19,835 bases of DNA from Lachnospiraceae bacterium (GCA_017435025.1 JAFSFU010000221.1:1-19835); one strand, 5' to 3'. Counted from the stretch's first letter, positions 7,503 to 16,650 are shown. The notes: generated from the sequence alone by a model not told the origin. Numbers and translations are program-made.

Positions 7503-8939
7503 TTAATCCACCACTACCACACGCATACCGTTGGTATCAGTTGCTTTCACGTTCTTTCTGGAATGTCCCTGCACACCTGCAGTTACAACTACCAGATCTC
7601 CCTCTTCCACCACATTCTTCTCTTTTAACATGTCGATGGAGTTCATGATCTTGTTGTCGATAATCTCAGACCACTGGCCAAGATACGGGGTTACGCCCCA
7701 GTACAGCTGCATTCTGCGAACGGCTTCGATATTATCGGACACGCAGATCAGTCTTGTGGACGGATGCCACTTGGAGAGCATGCGAGCTGTGTAACCGGAC
7801 AGAGTCGGTGCAAGGATCGCCTTCGCCTCCAGGTCTCTCGCAGTTGCCACGGAAGAATAGCAAACCGCGTTGGAGATGCTGTAACGATTATTGTCTGATA
7901 CCTTTCTGCGCTTATAGAAGGTATCGTCCAGATGAGACTCAGTCTCCTCAACAATATGCACCATCATCTTCAGTGCTTCCACCGGATATTTACCGTTGGC
8001 AGTCTCACCGGATAACATCACAACGTCCGTACCATCGTATACCGCATTGGCAACGTCTGTCACCTCCGCACGGGTCGGTCTCGGGTTTCTCATCATAGAA
8101 TCCAGCATCTGGGTCGCCGTGATTACGATCTTACATCCTTCACTGCACTTCTCGATCATCTTCTTCTGTAAAAACGGCAGTTTCTCCGGAGAGATCTCTA
8201 CGCCCAGATCGCCGCGGGCAACCATGATACCGTCGCTGGCCTTCATGATCGCATCCATATTATCCAGGCCCTCTTCATTTTCAATCTTTGCAATGATGCC
8301 CATCTCAGAACCGCCGGCCTTCAGCATCTCACGGATCTCGCAGATCGCATCCGCAGAGCGGATAAAAGAAGCAGCGATATAATCAAATCCCATACGGATA
8401 CCAAAACGGATATCTTCCTTATCTTTATCGGTCAGAGCCGGCAGTTTGATCTTCACACCAGGTACATTCACACCTTTTCTTTCGCCCAATTCACCGCCGT
8501 TCAATACTTCACAGTAAATCTTCGGACCTTCGACCTTCTTCACTTTCAGCTCGATCAGACCGTCATCGATCAAAATGCGGTTGCCTTCCTTCACATCCTC
8601 ATTGAGACCGTCATAATTGATCTGAACCATGTTCTCATCGCCCACGATCGTTTCGGTTGTAAGAACAAACTCCTGACCGGTAGTCAGTGTCACTTTCTTG
8701 CCGTCCTTCAATGTGCAGGTGCGGATTTCCGGTCCCTTTGTATCCAGGAGTGCAGCCACCGGGATTCCGGTCTCCTCAGACAGTTCACGGAGCTGAAGCA
8801 GGCGCTTTTTATGCTCTTCATGGCTTCCATGGGAAAAATTGAAACGGGCAACATCCATGCCGTTCAAGATCAACTGCTTCATAACCTCGCGGTCATCACT
8901 AGTCGGTCCGATGGTACAAATAATCTTCGTCTTCTTCAT
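7503..8939 (-). CDS. pyk: Pyruvate kinase
   Basis: This glycolytic enzyme transfers phosphate from phosphoenolpyruvate to ADP, giving pyruvate and ATP. The 478 residues match the standard bacterial length, without the extra C-terminal PEP-utiliser-like domain found in some Firmicutes. Visible motifs are KTKIICTIGPTSDD at the N-terminus, ARFNFSHGSH (R32, N34, S36), LLDTKGPEIRT (D66), a B-domain at about 70-170, IIAKIENEEG with the catalytic K218, metal ligands E220 and D244 in MVARGDLGVE, and ITATQML (T276). The C-terminal regulatory domain ends in MRVVVVD. AGGAGG precedes the ATG. The gene begins 8 bp after the rhomboid-like gene and is followed by an intrinsic terminator, so it is second in a two-gene operon. 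Confidence 0.97.
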   Translation of the reverse strand: MKKTKIICTIGPTSDDREVMKQLILNGMDVARFNFSHGSHEEHKKRLLQLRELSEETGIPVAALLDTKGPEIRTCTLKDGKKVTLTTGQEFVLTTETIVGDENMVQINYDGLNEDVKEGNRILIDDGLIELKVKKVEGPKIYCEVLNGGELGERKGVNVPGVKIKLPALTDKDKEDIRFGIRMGFDYIAASFIRSADAICEIREMLKAGGSEMGIIAKIENEEGLDNMDAIMKASDGIMVARGDLGVEISPEKLPFLQKKMIEKCSEGCKIVITATQMLDSMMRNPRPTRAEVTDVANAVYDGTDVVMLSGETANGKYPVEALKMMVHIVEETESHLDDTFYKRRKVSDNNRYSISNAVCYSSVATARDLEAKAILAPTLSGYTARMLSKWHPSTRLICVSDNIEAVRRMQLYWGVTPYLGQWSEIIDNKIMNSIDMLKEKNVVEEGDLVVVTAGVQGHSRKNVKATDTNGMRVVVVD

Positions 8940-8947
8940 ACTGCCTC

Positions 8948-9778
8948 CTATGGTTTAATTTTTGTAATGTGCTGATGTGTATATAAATGATCCTGACAAT
9001 ACTCATAATCACCTTCGCACTTGGAACAATAGCGGAAAGTCAGGTTTGGATCATCTTTTTCCGTTCTGCCGCAAACGGCACAGCGATGACGGCTTCCTGT
9101 TTTTACTTCCTTTGCCACTTGATTCATCTGCGCTTTGAACTGCTGTTTGCGTCGGATCTCCTTCGGATTATATCTGGATCCTCTGCTCATAAGGAAATAA
9201 AGAATAAAGTTCAGCAGGGACATCACAACCGTAATCTTGGTCGGCATGTTGCCAAAAATAAAACTGTATACGAAAAATGCCGCATCAAAAACTCCCAGCC
9301 ATTTTGCCTTGATCGGGATCACGAAGAACAACAGGAACTGGTGATCCGGGAACGTAGCTGCATAGGCAAGGAACAGGGACAGGTTCAGGTATTCTGCTGT
9401 CAGCGGAACAGAAATACCGAATGCCAGATACAGGATGATCGAAGCCAGTACATGGCCGAGGATACCCATAAAAATATACAGATTAAAGCGGAAAGAACCC
9501 CACACATATTCCAGTGTTCTTCCCAGATTATAGTAGCAGTAAATGATCAGCAGATTCAGAAACATATTTCCGGACATCGGCCACATCAGGAAGGTAAATA
9601 CACGCCAGATCTGTCCATGCAGGATTTTTCCCGCATCCAGCATCAGATAATTCAGATATACTTCCGGCATAAACTGATACACGAAAATACCGATGGCATA
9701 CAGGATCACGATATAATACATCAGGTTCGGAATCGCATATCTGCCCAGCTTGCGTTCCAATTTACTCAATATACTCAT
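8948..9778 (-). CDS. Rhomboid-like membrane protein with C-terminal zinc ribbon
   Basis: The 276-residue protein has about six hydrophobic segments (from about residue 17 to 197) with rhomboid-like landmarks: GQIWRVFTFLMWP (55-67) and a following NLLIIYCYYNLGRTLEYVWGS-like stretch. The catalytic GxSG motif is absent where TM4 should be (LNLSLFLAYAATFPD), so it may be an inactive pseudo-rhomboid. A basic linker leads to a zinc-ribbon-like tail: CAVCG (C233, C236), CSKC (C251, C254) and YCQDH (C261, H264). An upstream ATG at 9841 has no ribosome site and would lie about 8 nt from the predicted transcription start; AAAGGA precedes the ATG at 9778, which I choose. It is cotranscribed with pyk. 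Its role is unknown. Confidence 0.75.
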   Translation of the reverse strand: MSILSKLERKLGRYAIPNLMYYIVILYAIGIFVYQFMPEVYLNYLMLDAGKILHGQIWRVFTFLMWPMSGNMFLNLLIIYCYYNLGRTLEYVWGSFRFNLYIFMGILGHVLASIILYLAFGISVPLTAEYLNLSLFLAYAATFPDHQFLLFFVIPIKAKWLGVFDAAFFVYSFIFGNMPTKITVVMSLLNFILYFLMSRGSRYNPKEIRRKQQFKAQMNQVAKEVKTGSRHRCAVCGRTEKDDPNLTFRYCSKCEGDYEYCQDHLYTHQHITKIKP

Positions 9779-9855
9779 TCTTGACAGTCCTTTCTTTTTT
9801 ACACACAGGATGCCGAAAATTTTAAGTACGGACTCTCCCATTTTCTATAAATGCT

Positions 9856-9885
9856 ATTATAATTCCCCCATAAGTTGTTTGTCAA
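9856..9885 (-). promoter_or_regulatory. Near-consensus promoter of the rhomboid-pyk operon
   Basis: On the minus strand a perfect TTGACA (9885-9880) and a perfect TATAAT (9861-9856) are separated by 18 bp. The predicted start near 9849 leaves a leader of about 70 nt to the ATG at 9778. This is a strong vegetative promoter, fitting for a glycolytic gene. Confidence 0.85.
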
Positions 9886-9926
9886 ACCATTTGGACGACA
9901 TTTCCCATCCGTTCATTTTTTAATAA

Positions 9927-9945
9927 TCTTAACAAAATCTTAACA
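9927..9945 (+). promoter_or_regulatory. Pho-box-like direct repeat
   Basis: TCTTAACA occurs at 9927-9934 and 9938-9945, an 11-bp period that gives TTAACA-N5-TTAACA. A degenerate third unit (TTTGTGAC, 9949-9956) keeps the period. The spacing equals that of the TTTACA repeats before the phosphate operon in this window. It lies 31 bp upstream of the -35 of the activase promoter and about 40 bp from the divergent rhomboid-pyk promoter. Binding by a PhoB-type regulator is an inference. Confidence 0.4.
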
Positions 9946-9976
9946 CTATTTGTGACGTAACTGAGCATGATGTCAA

Positions 9977-10005
9977 TTGAGATTCAAAATAATTTGTGAT
10001 ATACT
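9977..10005 (+). promoter_or_regulatory. Promoter of the giant activase-like gene
   Basis: TTGAGA (9977-9982) and TATACT (10000-10005) are separated by exactly 17 bp. Transcription would begin near 10012, leaving a leader of about 175 nt. This also excludes the in-frame ATG at 10009 as the start codon. Confidence 0.75.
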
Positions 10006-10011
10006 GATATG

Positions 10012-10185
10012 GTAGCCTGTCCACAGTATTGTAAACTCCTATATGTGGTTTTAAATACTATGTGGACTGTCGTAAAATTAACCGGCCAATTCCCCAGACA
10101 GCCGGTTCCTACTATTTGGATCAAGCACCGCATATTATATGGTGTCACCCCACAAAGGAGGTTAGGGGGACATAGCCCCGCTCAT
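10012..10185 (+). promoter_or_regulatory. Structured 5' leader with hairpin between SD and start codon
   Basis: Four hairpins can be drawn. H1 pairs GTCCACAGTATT (10019-10030) with 10054-10067, with a 2-nt bulge. H2 pairs AACCGGC (10080-10086) with GCCGGTT (10101-10107). H3 spans 10126-10144 (CAC...GTG with CATA/TATG inside). H4 pairs GGGG (10165-10168) with CCCC (10176-10179). The only good Shine-Dalgarno, AAGGAGG (10155-10161), is 24 nt from the ATG, too far for normal initiation; looping out H4 (15 nt) would leave an effective 9 nt. No riboswitch family is recognised and there is no U-run, so any control would be translational. Confidence 0.45.
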
Positions 10186-13100
10186 ATGAAATCGAACTAC
10201 AGACTTGGAATCGATATTGGTTCCACAACCGTAAAAATTGCAGTCATCGACGACAACAACAACATTCTGTTTGCTGATTACGAACGCCATTATGCAAATA
10301 TTCAGGAGACTCTGGCTTCTTTATTAAAGAAATGCCGTGAACGTCTCGGTTCCCTTTCTGTTCGTCCCAGCATCACAGGTTCCGGCGGACTCACACTGTC
10401 CGGACACTTACATATCCCGTTTGTTCAGGAAGTTGTAGCTGTAGCTACTTCTCTCCAGGACTATGCACCGCAGACAGATGTTGCTATCGAGCTTGGCGGC
10501 GAAGACGCAAAGATCATTTACTTCACAGGCGGCATCGACCAGCGAATGAACGGTATCTGCGCAGGCGGAACCGGTTCCTTCATCGATCAGATGGCCTCCT
10601 TATTACAGACCGATGCAACCGGTCTCAACGAATATGCAAAAAATTATAAGGCGATCTACCCAATCGCCGCTCGCTGCGGTGTTTTCGCAAAATCTGATAT
10701 TCAGCCCCTGATCAACGAAGGAGCAACCCGCGAAGATTTATCCGCTTCTATCTTCCAGGCAGTGGTAAACCAAACGATCAGTGGTCTCGCCTGCGGAAAA
10801 CCGATCCGCGGCAATGTCGCTTTTCTCGGCGGTCCGCTCCACTTCCTGTCAGAACTGAAAGAGGCGTTTATCCGTACCCTGAATCTGTCCGAAGAACAGA
10901 TCATTGCTCCGGATCATTCCCATCTGTTTGCAGCCGTTGGCGCTGCTATGGTTTCCAAGGAAGAACCGGTTCTTTCCATTGATAAGATGATCGAAGACCT
11001 CTCCAGCGGAATTAAGATGGAATTCGAAGTAAAGCGCATGGACCCGCTGTTTAAAGATGAAGACGATTATCGTCAGTTCACCGAGCGCCATAATCAGTTC
11101 AAAGTGAAACGCGGTGATCTGTCCAACTACAAAGGCAATTGTTTCCTTGGAATCGACGCCGGTTCCACCACAACAAAGATTGCACTGGTAGGTGAGGATG
11201 GCTCCCTTCTTTACAACTTTTACCGCAACAACAACGGAAGCCCACTGGCAACGGCTATTTCTTCTATCAAAGAGATCAAATCCCTGCTGCCGGATACTGC
11301 TAAGATCGCATACTCCTGTTCCACCGGCTACGGCGAAGCGCTGCTGAAAGCTGCTTTCCTGTTAGACGAAGGAGAAGTGGAGACGATCTCTCATTACTAT
11401 GCTGCTGCATTCTTCAATCCGGATGTGGACTGCATTCTGGATATCGGCGGTCAGGATATGAAATGCATCCGTATCAAAGACGGTACCGTTGACAGCGTGC
11501 AGTTAAATGAGGCATGTTCCTCCGGATGCGGCTCCTTTATTGAGACCTTCGCAAAATCCCTGAACTACAGCGTGCAGGACTTCGCGAAAGAAGCACTGTT
11601 TGCCCAGAACCCGATCGATCTGGGTACCAGATGCACCGTATTTATGAATTCCAACGTAAAACAGGCACAGAAAGAGGGTGCGACCGTATCCGATATTTCT
11701 GCCGGTCTTGCGTATTCCGTAATTAAAAATGCATTATTTAAGGTAATCAAGATCACAACTGCATCCGACCTCGGCAAGAACGTGGTCGTTCAGGGCGGTA
11801 CCTTCTACAACGACGCCGTTCTCCGAAGTTTTGAAAAGATTGCCGGCTGTGACGCGATCCGCCCGGATATCGCAGGTATCATGGGTGCCTTCGGTGCGGC
11901 TCTGATCGCCCGCGAGCGTTACAACATGCACCCACAGGAGACAACGATGCTCTCCCTGGATAAAATCATCAACCTGACCTACACGACTACCATGAGCCGC
12001 TGCCGCGGCTGTGTCAACCAGTGTGTACTCACGATCAACCGTTTCGAAGGCGGACGCCAGTACATCTCCGGCAACCGCTGCGAACGTGGTCTCGGTGTAG
12101 AAAAGGCAAAACGCGACATTCCGAACCTTTACAATTATAAATATCACCGTCTGTTTGATTACGAGCCGTTGGATCGTGATAAAGCAGCAAGAGGCACCGT
12201 TGGTATCCCGCGTGTTCTGAACATGTATGAAAACTTCCCATATTGGGCTGTCTTCTTCCGCGAACTGGGATTCCGCGTGGTCCTTTCCCCGCAGTCCAGC
12301 CGCCAGATCTACGAACTTGGCATTGAAACAATTCCAAGCGAGTCCGAATGCTATCCGGCAAAACTGGCCCATGGACATATTTCCTGGCTTGTAAAACAGG
12401 ACGTTCCTTTTATCTTCTATCCATGCATTCCGTACGAAAGAAAAGAAGTGGATGGCGCAGGAAACCATTACAACTGCCCGATGGTAACTTCTTATGCGGA
12501 AAACATCAAAAACAATATGGAGGAGCTGAAGGAAAAGAACATTCACTTCATGAATCCGTTCATGGCCTTCACCAGCGAAGAAATCCTTGCAAAACAGCTG
12601 GCAAAAGAATTCAAAAAAGAACTGGGAATTCCGGAGTCTGAGACTCTGGCTGCCTGCAAGAAAGCGTGGGCTGAACTGGAACAGGCAAGAATGGATGTGG
12701 AAAAGAAAGGTGAAGAAGTTCTTGCCTATCTGAAGGAAACCGGACGCAAGGGTATTGTCCTTGCCGGCAGACCGTACCACATCGACCCGGAGATCAACCA
12801 TGGTATCCCGGATCTGATCACATCCTACGGATTTGCAGTTCTGACAGAAGATGCCGTATCGCATCTGGCACCGGTCGATCGTCCAACGATCGTGACCGAC
12901 CAGTGGATGTACCACTCCCGTCTCTACGCGGCAGCAAGCTTCGTAAAGACACAGGAGAACCTGGATCTGATCCAGTTAAACTCCTTCGGCTGCGGCCTGG
13001 ATGCCGTAACGACCGACCAGGTCAGCGATATCCTTACCAACTCCGGCAAGATCTACACGGTACTGAAGATCGACGAAGTAAATAATCTCGGTGCTGCAAG

Positions 13101-14427
13101 AATCCGTGTCCGTTCCCTTATCTCCGCTCTTCGCGTGAGAGATGAGCGACGCTACACAAGAAAGATTGTTTCCAGCTCCTACAACCGTGTGGTATTCACA
13201 GAAGCAATGCGTGAGAGTTATACGATTCTCTGTCCGCAGATGTCCCCGATCCATTTTGATCTTCTGGAACCTGCGGTGCGCAATTTCGGTTATAACCTGG
13301 AAGTTCTTCAGAACGATGACAAGACAGCCGTTGATACCGGATTAAAATATGTAAACAACGACGCTTGTTATCCATCCCTGATCGTAATCGGTCAGGTCAT
13401 GGATGCGCTGCTGTCCGGAAAATATGATCTGGAACATACCGCGGTCATCATGACACAGACCGGCGGCGGATGTCGTGCATCCAACTACATCGGTTTTATC
13501 CGCCGTGCGCTGGACAAAGCGGGAATCCCGCAGATTCCGGTCATTTCCCTCAATGCCAACGGCATGGAGACGAACCCCGGATTCCGTATGACCCCGCGTC
13601 TTCTGACCAAAGCTATGCAGGCCGTTGTTTATGGTGATATTTTCATGCGTGTCCTTTATGCAACAAGACCGTATGAGGCTGTTCCGGGCTCTGCCAATGC
13701 CCTCCATGAGAAATGGAAAAAAATCTGTATCAAATCCCTCTCCACGAAGGACCCGGGCATGATGCAGTTCACCAAGAATGTCCGCGGCATTATCCGCGAC
13801 TTCGATAACCTGGAACGTCTGGATATCAAAAAACCAAAAGTTGGTATTGTTGGTGAGATCCTCGTCAAATTCTCTCCGCTTGCCAATAACCATATCGTAG
13901 ACCTTCTGGAAGCAGAAGGCGCCGAAGCTGTGATGCCGGATCTGATGGATTTCCTGCTTTACTGCTTCTACAACAATAACTTTAAAGCTGAGAACCTGGG
14001 AACCAAGCGCTCCACCGCCCACCTCAGCAACATGGGCATTTCCCTGTTGGAATACTTCCGAAAAACAGCACGCATGGAGCTGGAGAAGAGCAAGCACTTC
14101 ATCCCGCCGGCACGGATCAAACACCTGGCAGTGATGGCCAGCGACTTCGTGTCCATCGGCAACCAGACCGGCGAAGGCTGGTTCCTGACCGGAGAAATGC
14201 TGGAGCTGATCAAGAGCGGAACCAACAACATTGTCTGTGTTCAGCCGTTTGGCTGCCTGCCGAACCATATCGTCGGCAAAGGCGTCATCAAAGAGCTGCG
14301 CCGCGAGTATCCTCTGGCAAATATCGTTGCCGTGGACTACGACCCGGGCGCCAGCGAAGTAAATCAGCTGAATCGAATCAAACTGATGCTGGCAACAGCG
14401 CAGAAAAATCTGGAAAACGAAAAATAA
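10186..14427 (+). CDS. Giant 2-hydroxyacyl-CoA dehydratase activase-like fusion protein
   Basis: This 1413-residue protein joins two HgdC/BadF-type ASKHA ATPase domains to a dehydratase-like region. Domain 1 (about 5-256) has [14 protein letters not shown] and cysteines C125 ([10 protein letters not shown]) and C164. Domain 2 (about 318-576) has [15 protein letters not shown]444/C448 ([11 protein letters not shown]) and C483. In dimeric activases such cysteines hold a bridging [4Fe-4S] cluster; here two halves in one chain could form it. A CxxCxxxC with a further Cys follows (C606, C609, C613, C632), then a CoA-enzyme-activase-like region (about 670-985: C722, C746, C764, C936) and a C-terminal dehydratase-like part (C1061, C1096, C1351, C1357). 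The likely role is ATP-driven electron transfer, substrate unknown. A longer in-frame ATG at 10009 precedes the predicted transcription start and is rejected. Confidence 0.85.
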   Translation: MKSNYRLGIDIGSTTVKIAVIDDNNNILFADYERHYANIQETLASLLKKCRERLGSLSVRPSITGSGGLTLSGHLHIPFVQEVVAVATSLQDYAPQTDVAIELGGEDAKIIYFTGGIDQRMNGICAGGTGSFIDQMASLLQTDATGLNEYAKNYKAIYPIAARCGVFAKSDIQPLINEGATREDLSASIFQAVVNQTISGLACGKPIRGNVAFLGGPLHFLSELKEAFIRTLNLSEEQIIAPDHSHLFAAVGAAMVSKEEPVLSIDKMIEDLSSGIKMEFEVKRMDPLFKDEDDYRQFTERHNQFKVKRGDLSNYKGNCFLGIDAGSTTTKIALVGEDGSLLYNFYRNNNGSPLATAISSIKEIKSLLPDTAKIAYSCSTGYGEALLKAAFLLDEGEVETISHYYAAAFFNPDVDCILDIGGQDMKCIRIKDGTVDSVQLNEACSSGCGSFIETFAKSLNYSVQDFAKEALFAQNPIDLGTRCTVFMNSNVKQAQKEGATVSDISAGLAYSVIKNALFKVIKITTASDLGKNVVVQGGTFYNDAVLRSFEKIAGCDAIRPDIAGIMGAFGAALIARERYNMHPQETTMLSLDKIINLTYTTTMSRCRGCVNQCVLTINRFEGGRQYISGNRCERGLGVEKAKRDIPNLYNYKYHRLFDYEPLDRDKAARGTVGIPRVLNMYENFPYWAVFFRELGFRVVLSPQSSRQIYELGIETIPSESECYPAKLAHGHISWLVKQDVPFIFYPCIPYERKEVDGAGNHYNCPMVTSYAENIKNNMEELKEKNIHFMNPFMAFTSEEILAKQLAKEFKKELGIPESETLAACKKAWAELEQARMDVEKKGEEVLAYLKETGRKGIVLAGRPYHIDPEINHGIPDLITSYGFAVLTEDAVSHLAPVDRPTIVTDQWMYHSRLYAAASFVKTQENLDLIQLNSFGCGLDAVTTDQVSDILTNSGKIYTVLKIDEVNNLGAARIRVRSLISALRVRDERRYTRKIVSSSYNRVVFTEAMRESYTILCPQMSPIHFDLLEPAVRNFGYNLEVLQNDDKTAVDTGLKYVNNDACYPSLIVIGQVMDALLSGKYDLEHTAVIMTQTGGGCRASNYIGFIRRALDKAGIPQIPVISLNANGMETNPGFRMTPRLLTKAMQAVVYGDIFMRVLYATRPYEAVPGSANALHEKWKKICIKSLSTKDPGMMQFTKNVRGIIRDFDNLERLDIKKPKVGIVGEILVKFSPLANNHIVDLLEAEGAEAVMPDLMDFLLYCFYNNNFKAENLGTKRSTAHLSNMGISLLEYFRKTARMELEKSKHFIPPARIKHLAVMASDFVSIGNQTGEGWFLTGEMLELIKSGTNNIVCVQPFGCLPNHIVGKGVIKELRREYPLANIVAVDYDPGASEVNQLNRIKLMLATAQKNLENEK

Positions 14428-14440
14428 TATGCAACACCAA

Positions 14441-14478
14441 AAGAGAGAAGTACCCATATCGATACTTCTCTCTTTCTT
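14441..14478. terminator. Bidirectional intrinsic terminator between convergent genes
   Basis: AAGAGAGAAGTA (14441-14452) and TACTTCTCTCTT (14463-14474) form a perfect 12-bp stem with a 10-nt loop. It is followed by TCTTTTT on the plus strand and by TTGG after the T-rich arm on the minus strand. It lies 13 bp past the activase stop and directly beyond the CarD-like stop, so it serves both convergent genes. Confidence 0.85.
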
Positions 14479-14479
14479 T

Positions 14480-14983
14480 TTATCCCTCTATCACTCTTGT
14501 AATATATGCTTCCACCTCTGCCACCGGAATCTCCAACGCAATAGAAAGTTCCTCATGGAGCAGCTTCTTCGCATGCTTCATATACTGCTGGTCGGTCTTT
14601 CCGGTCTTTTTACCGCTCTTCTCCAGATTTTTCTTCTTTGTATACACAGTCTTGATCAACTGGACCAGATCCTCGCAGCTGTGGCTCATCAAAGATGCCT
14701 TGTAATGGTCTTCCAACACCTTCAGGTTATGACTCTCACAGATATCTTCCTGAATTTCCGGAATCCTGCGAATCAGAGCCTCTGCTTCTTCTTTGGAAAT
14801 TACCGGGCGCATAAATACCTTTGTATCAACCGGAATATAGATCGTGCCGCTGCCGAACACCGGCGCCAGCTTGTAGTATTTCCTATCTTTGTTGGCAACA
14901 GGAAGTCCCTCCGGCACTCCGATATCCAGAACCTTGCAGACTCCCGTAGTGTCATAAATCAAAAAACTTCCAATCTCGAACAT
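14480..14983 (-). CDS. CarD/CdnL-family transcription regulator
   Basis: This 167-residue cytosolic protein begins MFEIGSFLIYDTTGVCKVLDIG, the typical start of the CarD/CdnL/TRCF-like RNA-polymerase-interacting domain (about 1-60; YYKLAP and TIYIPVD are also family-like). An all-helical C-terminal part follows (about 70-167) with a basic stretch (KKKNLEKSGKKTGK) and an LLHEELSIALEIP-like helix. CarD-family proteins bind the RNA polymerase beta subunit and stabilise open promoter complexes; that role is transferred from the family. GAGGAGG lies at good distance before the ATG. The gene is downstream of the hydrogenase gene in the same direction, with an intrinsic terminator just 22 bp before its start codon, implying read-through or attenuation. 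Confidence 0.85.
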   Translation of the reverse strand: MFEIGSFLIYDTTGVCKVLDIGVPEGLPVANKDRKYYKLAPVFGSGTIYIPVDTKVFMRPVISKEEAEALIRRIPEIQEDICESHNLKVLEDHYKASLMSHSCEDLVQLIKTVYTKKKNLEKSGKKTGKTDQQYMKHAKKLLHEELSIALEIPVAEVEAYITRVIEG

Positions 14984-15005
14984 GTTCTGCCTCCTCGATT
15001 CATTG

Positions 15006-15059
15006 AAAAATAAAACACGCGGTCTTCAACTGGACTTACGTTCCACTGAAAACCGCGCG
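15006..15059 (-). terminator. Intrinsic terminator after the hydrogenase gene / before carD-like gene
   Basis: Read leftward, a long hairpin (outer stem CGCGGT/ACCGCG at 15018-15023 with 15052-15057, inner TTCA/TGAA and further pairing) is followed by TTTTATTTTT at 15015-15006. It ends hydrogenase transcripts about 60 bp after the stop. Only the Shine-Dalgarno fits between its T-run and the CarD-like start codon, so it may also act as an attenuator for that gene. Confidence 0.8.
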
Positions 15060-15070
15060 TTGCTATTTAA

Positions 15071-15100
15071 ATTTTAACATATTTTGCAATTCGATGTAAG
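15071..15100 (-). promoter_or_regulatory. Possible promoter of the carD-like gene upstream of the hairpin
   Basis: On the minus strand CTTACA (15100-15095, 4 of 6 to TTGACA) and TAAAAT (15076-15071, 5 of 6 to TATAAT) are 18 bp apart. A transcript starting near 15064 would have to pass the terminator hairpin before reaching the CarD-like gene. Confidence 0.35.
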
Positions 15101-15116
15101 CAGATTTTTTAACTCC

Positions 15117-16589
15117 CTACTGTTCCGCCTCAGTATGGCTTCTGTGCATGGAGAAGGAATCCATATCATAATTCTTCAGGTTCTCCATAACACCGCGTTC
15201 ATCAGACATCTTCAGTACCGCGTCACGGTCTTTCTTGAATGCCATCTCCTGCTTCAGGTTACTCGGACCGCCAACACAGCCGCCCTGGCACATCATACCT
15301 TCCACAAAGTCTTCCGGAAGACGTCCAACCTTCATAAGCAGAAGTGCCTTCTTCACATCCGCACCGCCGCTGACTTTTGCAACCTTGATGTCTGCTGTTT
15401 CTCCCTTCTCCTTCAAATACTGAACCACAGCTCCTGTTACGCCGCCGCCGTTGGCAAAACGTTTTGCATGGATACTGGATTCATGTCTCTTTAACTCTTC
15501 CGGCTCAAGAACCACGTCTTTTGCACGCATCAGCTGAATCGCCTCACCAAAGGTAAGAACATAGTCAACATTATTTTCAATGGACTTGTCTGCACCCTCA
15601 GACTTCTTCGCCATACACGGGCCGATAAATACCGTTACGGTATACGGATCCTTTGCCTTTAACATTCTGGATGTAGCAACCATCGGAGAAACAGTTGTGG
15701 AAATATTTTCTTCCAGAGTCGGATAGTGCTTTTTGATCAGCTGCACAAACGCCGGGCAGCAGGAAGTTGTCATCTTCTTGCCCTCTTTGTAAGCTTCCAG
15801 CCACTCCTCTGCCTCTGCAGCAGTGGTCATATCAGCACCAACACCAACTTCCACCATATCAGCAAAGCCAACCTTCTTCAGTGCTGTTCTCCAGCTTTCC
15901 ATTGTGATCTCCGGACCGAACGCACCCTCAGCCGCCGGAGCAACCATCGCAATGACCTTCTTGCCTCTAAGAATTTCTTTAATTACCGGCACAACAAATA
16001 CTTTTGAAGAGATCGCACCGAACGGACAGCTTCTTACACAGGCACCGCACTGGATACACTTCTTCTCATCAATGGTACAGATACCGGTCTCCGGGTCCAT
16101 CTGGATCGCATCAACCGGACATGCACGACGACACGGACGGATCAGCTCTGCGATCGCATTGTACGGACACGCCTGTGCGCACTTGCCGCACTCTTTACAT
16201 TTACCCGGATCAATATAAGCACGGTTACGGCCAATGGTGATCGCACCAAAGTTACATGCATTCTGGCATGCCTTACCCATACACTTCTGACAGTTATCCG
16301 TAACAACAAAACGGTTGATCGGACACTCCTCACATGCAGAAGAGATAACCTGGATCATATTGTCGCTGTGCTTGTCGCTCGGACATTTACCTTCTGCAAG
16401 ACGCACTCTCTGGCGAAGGATCTCTCTCTCTTTATAAATACAGCAGCGGAACTGAGCCTTCGGACCCGGCACCAGCTTATACGGAATAAAGTCTCTCTTT
16501 TCTTCAAGTTCACCAGCAAAGGCAAGTTTTGCTACTTCATGGATGACATCATACTTAATCTTAAGCAGCGCCTCGTCGTTGGTTCTCAT
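15117..16589 (-). CDS. [FeFe] hydrogenase, group B (monomeric, ferredoxin-like N-terminus)
   Basis: This 490-residue iron-sulfur enzyme probably oxidises or evolves H2 with ferredoxin as partner in the cytosol. The N-terminal third carries cysteine-rich cluster sites, with clear 4Fe-4S motifs at C131-C141 (CKECGKCAQACP) and C178-C188 (CIQCGACVRSCP), and further cysteines at 86-112, 153 and 157. The H-domain has group-B versions of the three signatures: TSCCPAF (275-281, Phe where canonical enzymes have Trp), GPCMAKKSE (323-331) and MMCQGGCVGGP (432-442). The H-cluster ligands would be C278, C324, C434 and C438. No maturases (HydE/F/G) are in the window. AGGAGGT precedes the start. It is divergent from a TM1266-like regulator and ABC importer. 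A sensory rather than catalytic role is possible. Confidence 0.88.
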   Translation of the reverse strand: MRTNDEALLKIKYDVIHEVAKLAFAGELEEKRDFIPYKLVPGPKAQFRCCIYKEREILRQRVRLAEGKCPSDKHSDNMIQVISSACEECPINRFVVTDNCQKCMGKACQNACNFGAITIGRNRAYIDPGKCKECGKCAQACPYNAIAELIRPCRRACPVDAIQMDPETGICTIDEKKCIQCGACVRSCPFGAISSKVFVVPVIKEILRGKKVIAMVAPAAEGAFGPEITMESWRTALKKVGFADMVEVGVGADMTTAAEAEEWLEAYKEGKKMTTSCCPAFVQLIKKHYPTLEENISTTVSPMVATSRMLKAKDPYTVTVFIGPCMAKKSEGADKSIENNVDYVLTFGEAIQLMRAKDVVLEPEELKRHESSIHAKRFANGGGVTGAVVQYLKEKGETADIKVAKVSGGADVKKALLLMKVGRLPEDFVEGMMCQGGCVGGPSNLKQEMAFKKDRDAVLKMSDERGVMENLKNYDMDSFSMHRSHTEAEQ

Positions 16590-16650
16590 ACGCTTAACCT
16601 CCTGAGTTTTCTACAAATCTACATTTATCATTACAAAATTACTTCCAATA

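Noticed and set aside
9779..9841. Upstream ATG extending the rhomboid-like protein by 21 residues
   Set aside because: Only about 8 nt would lie between the predicted transcription start and this ATG, and no Shine-Dalgarno fits.
10009..10185. 59-residue N-terminal extension of the giant activase-like protein
   Set aside because: The in-frame ATG at 10009 lies upstream of the predicted transcription start, and the segment folds as a structured leader; family homology begins at LGIDIGSTT just after 10186.
12035..12915. Long minus-strand frames inside the activase gene (also at 13342-14457)
   Set aside because: They are antisense shadows of a strongly coding gene, rich in Cys/His/Phe in an unlikely pattern, with no ribosome sites.
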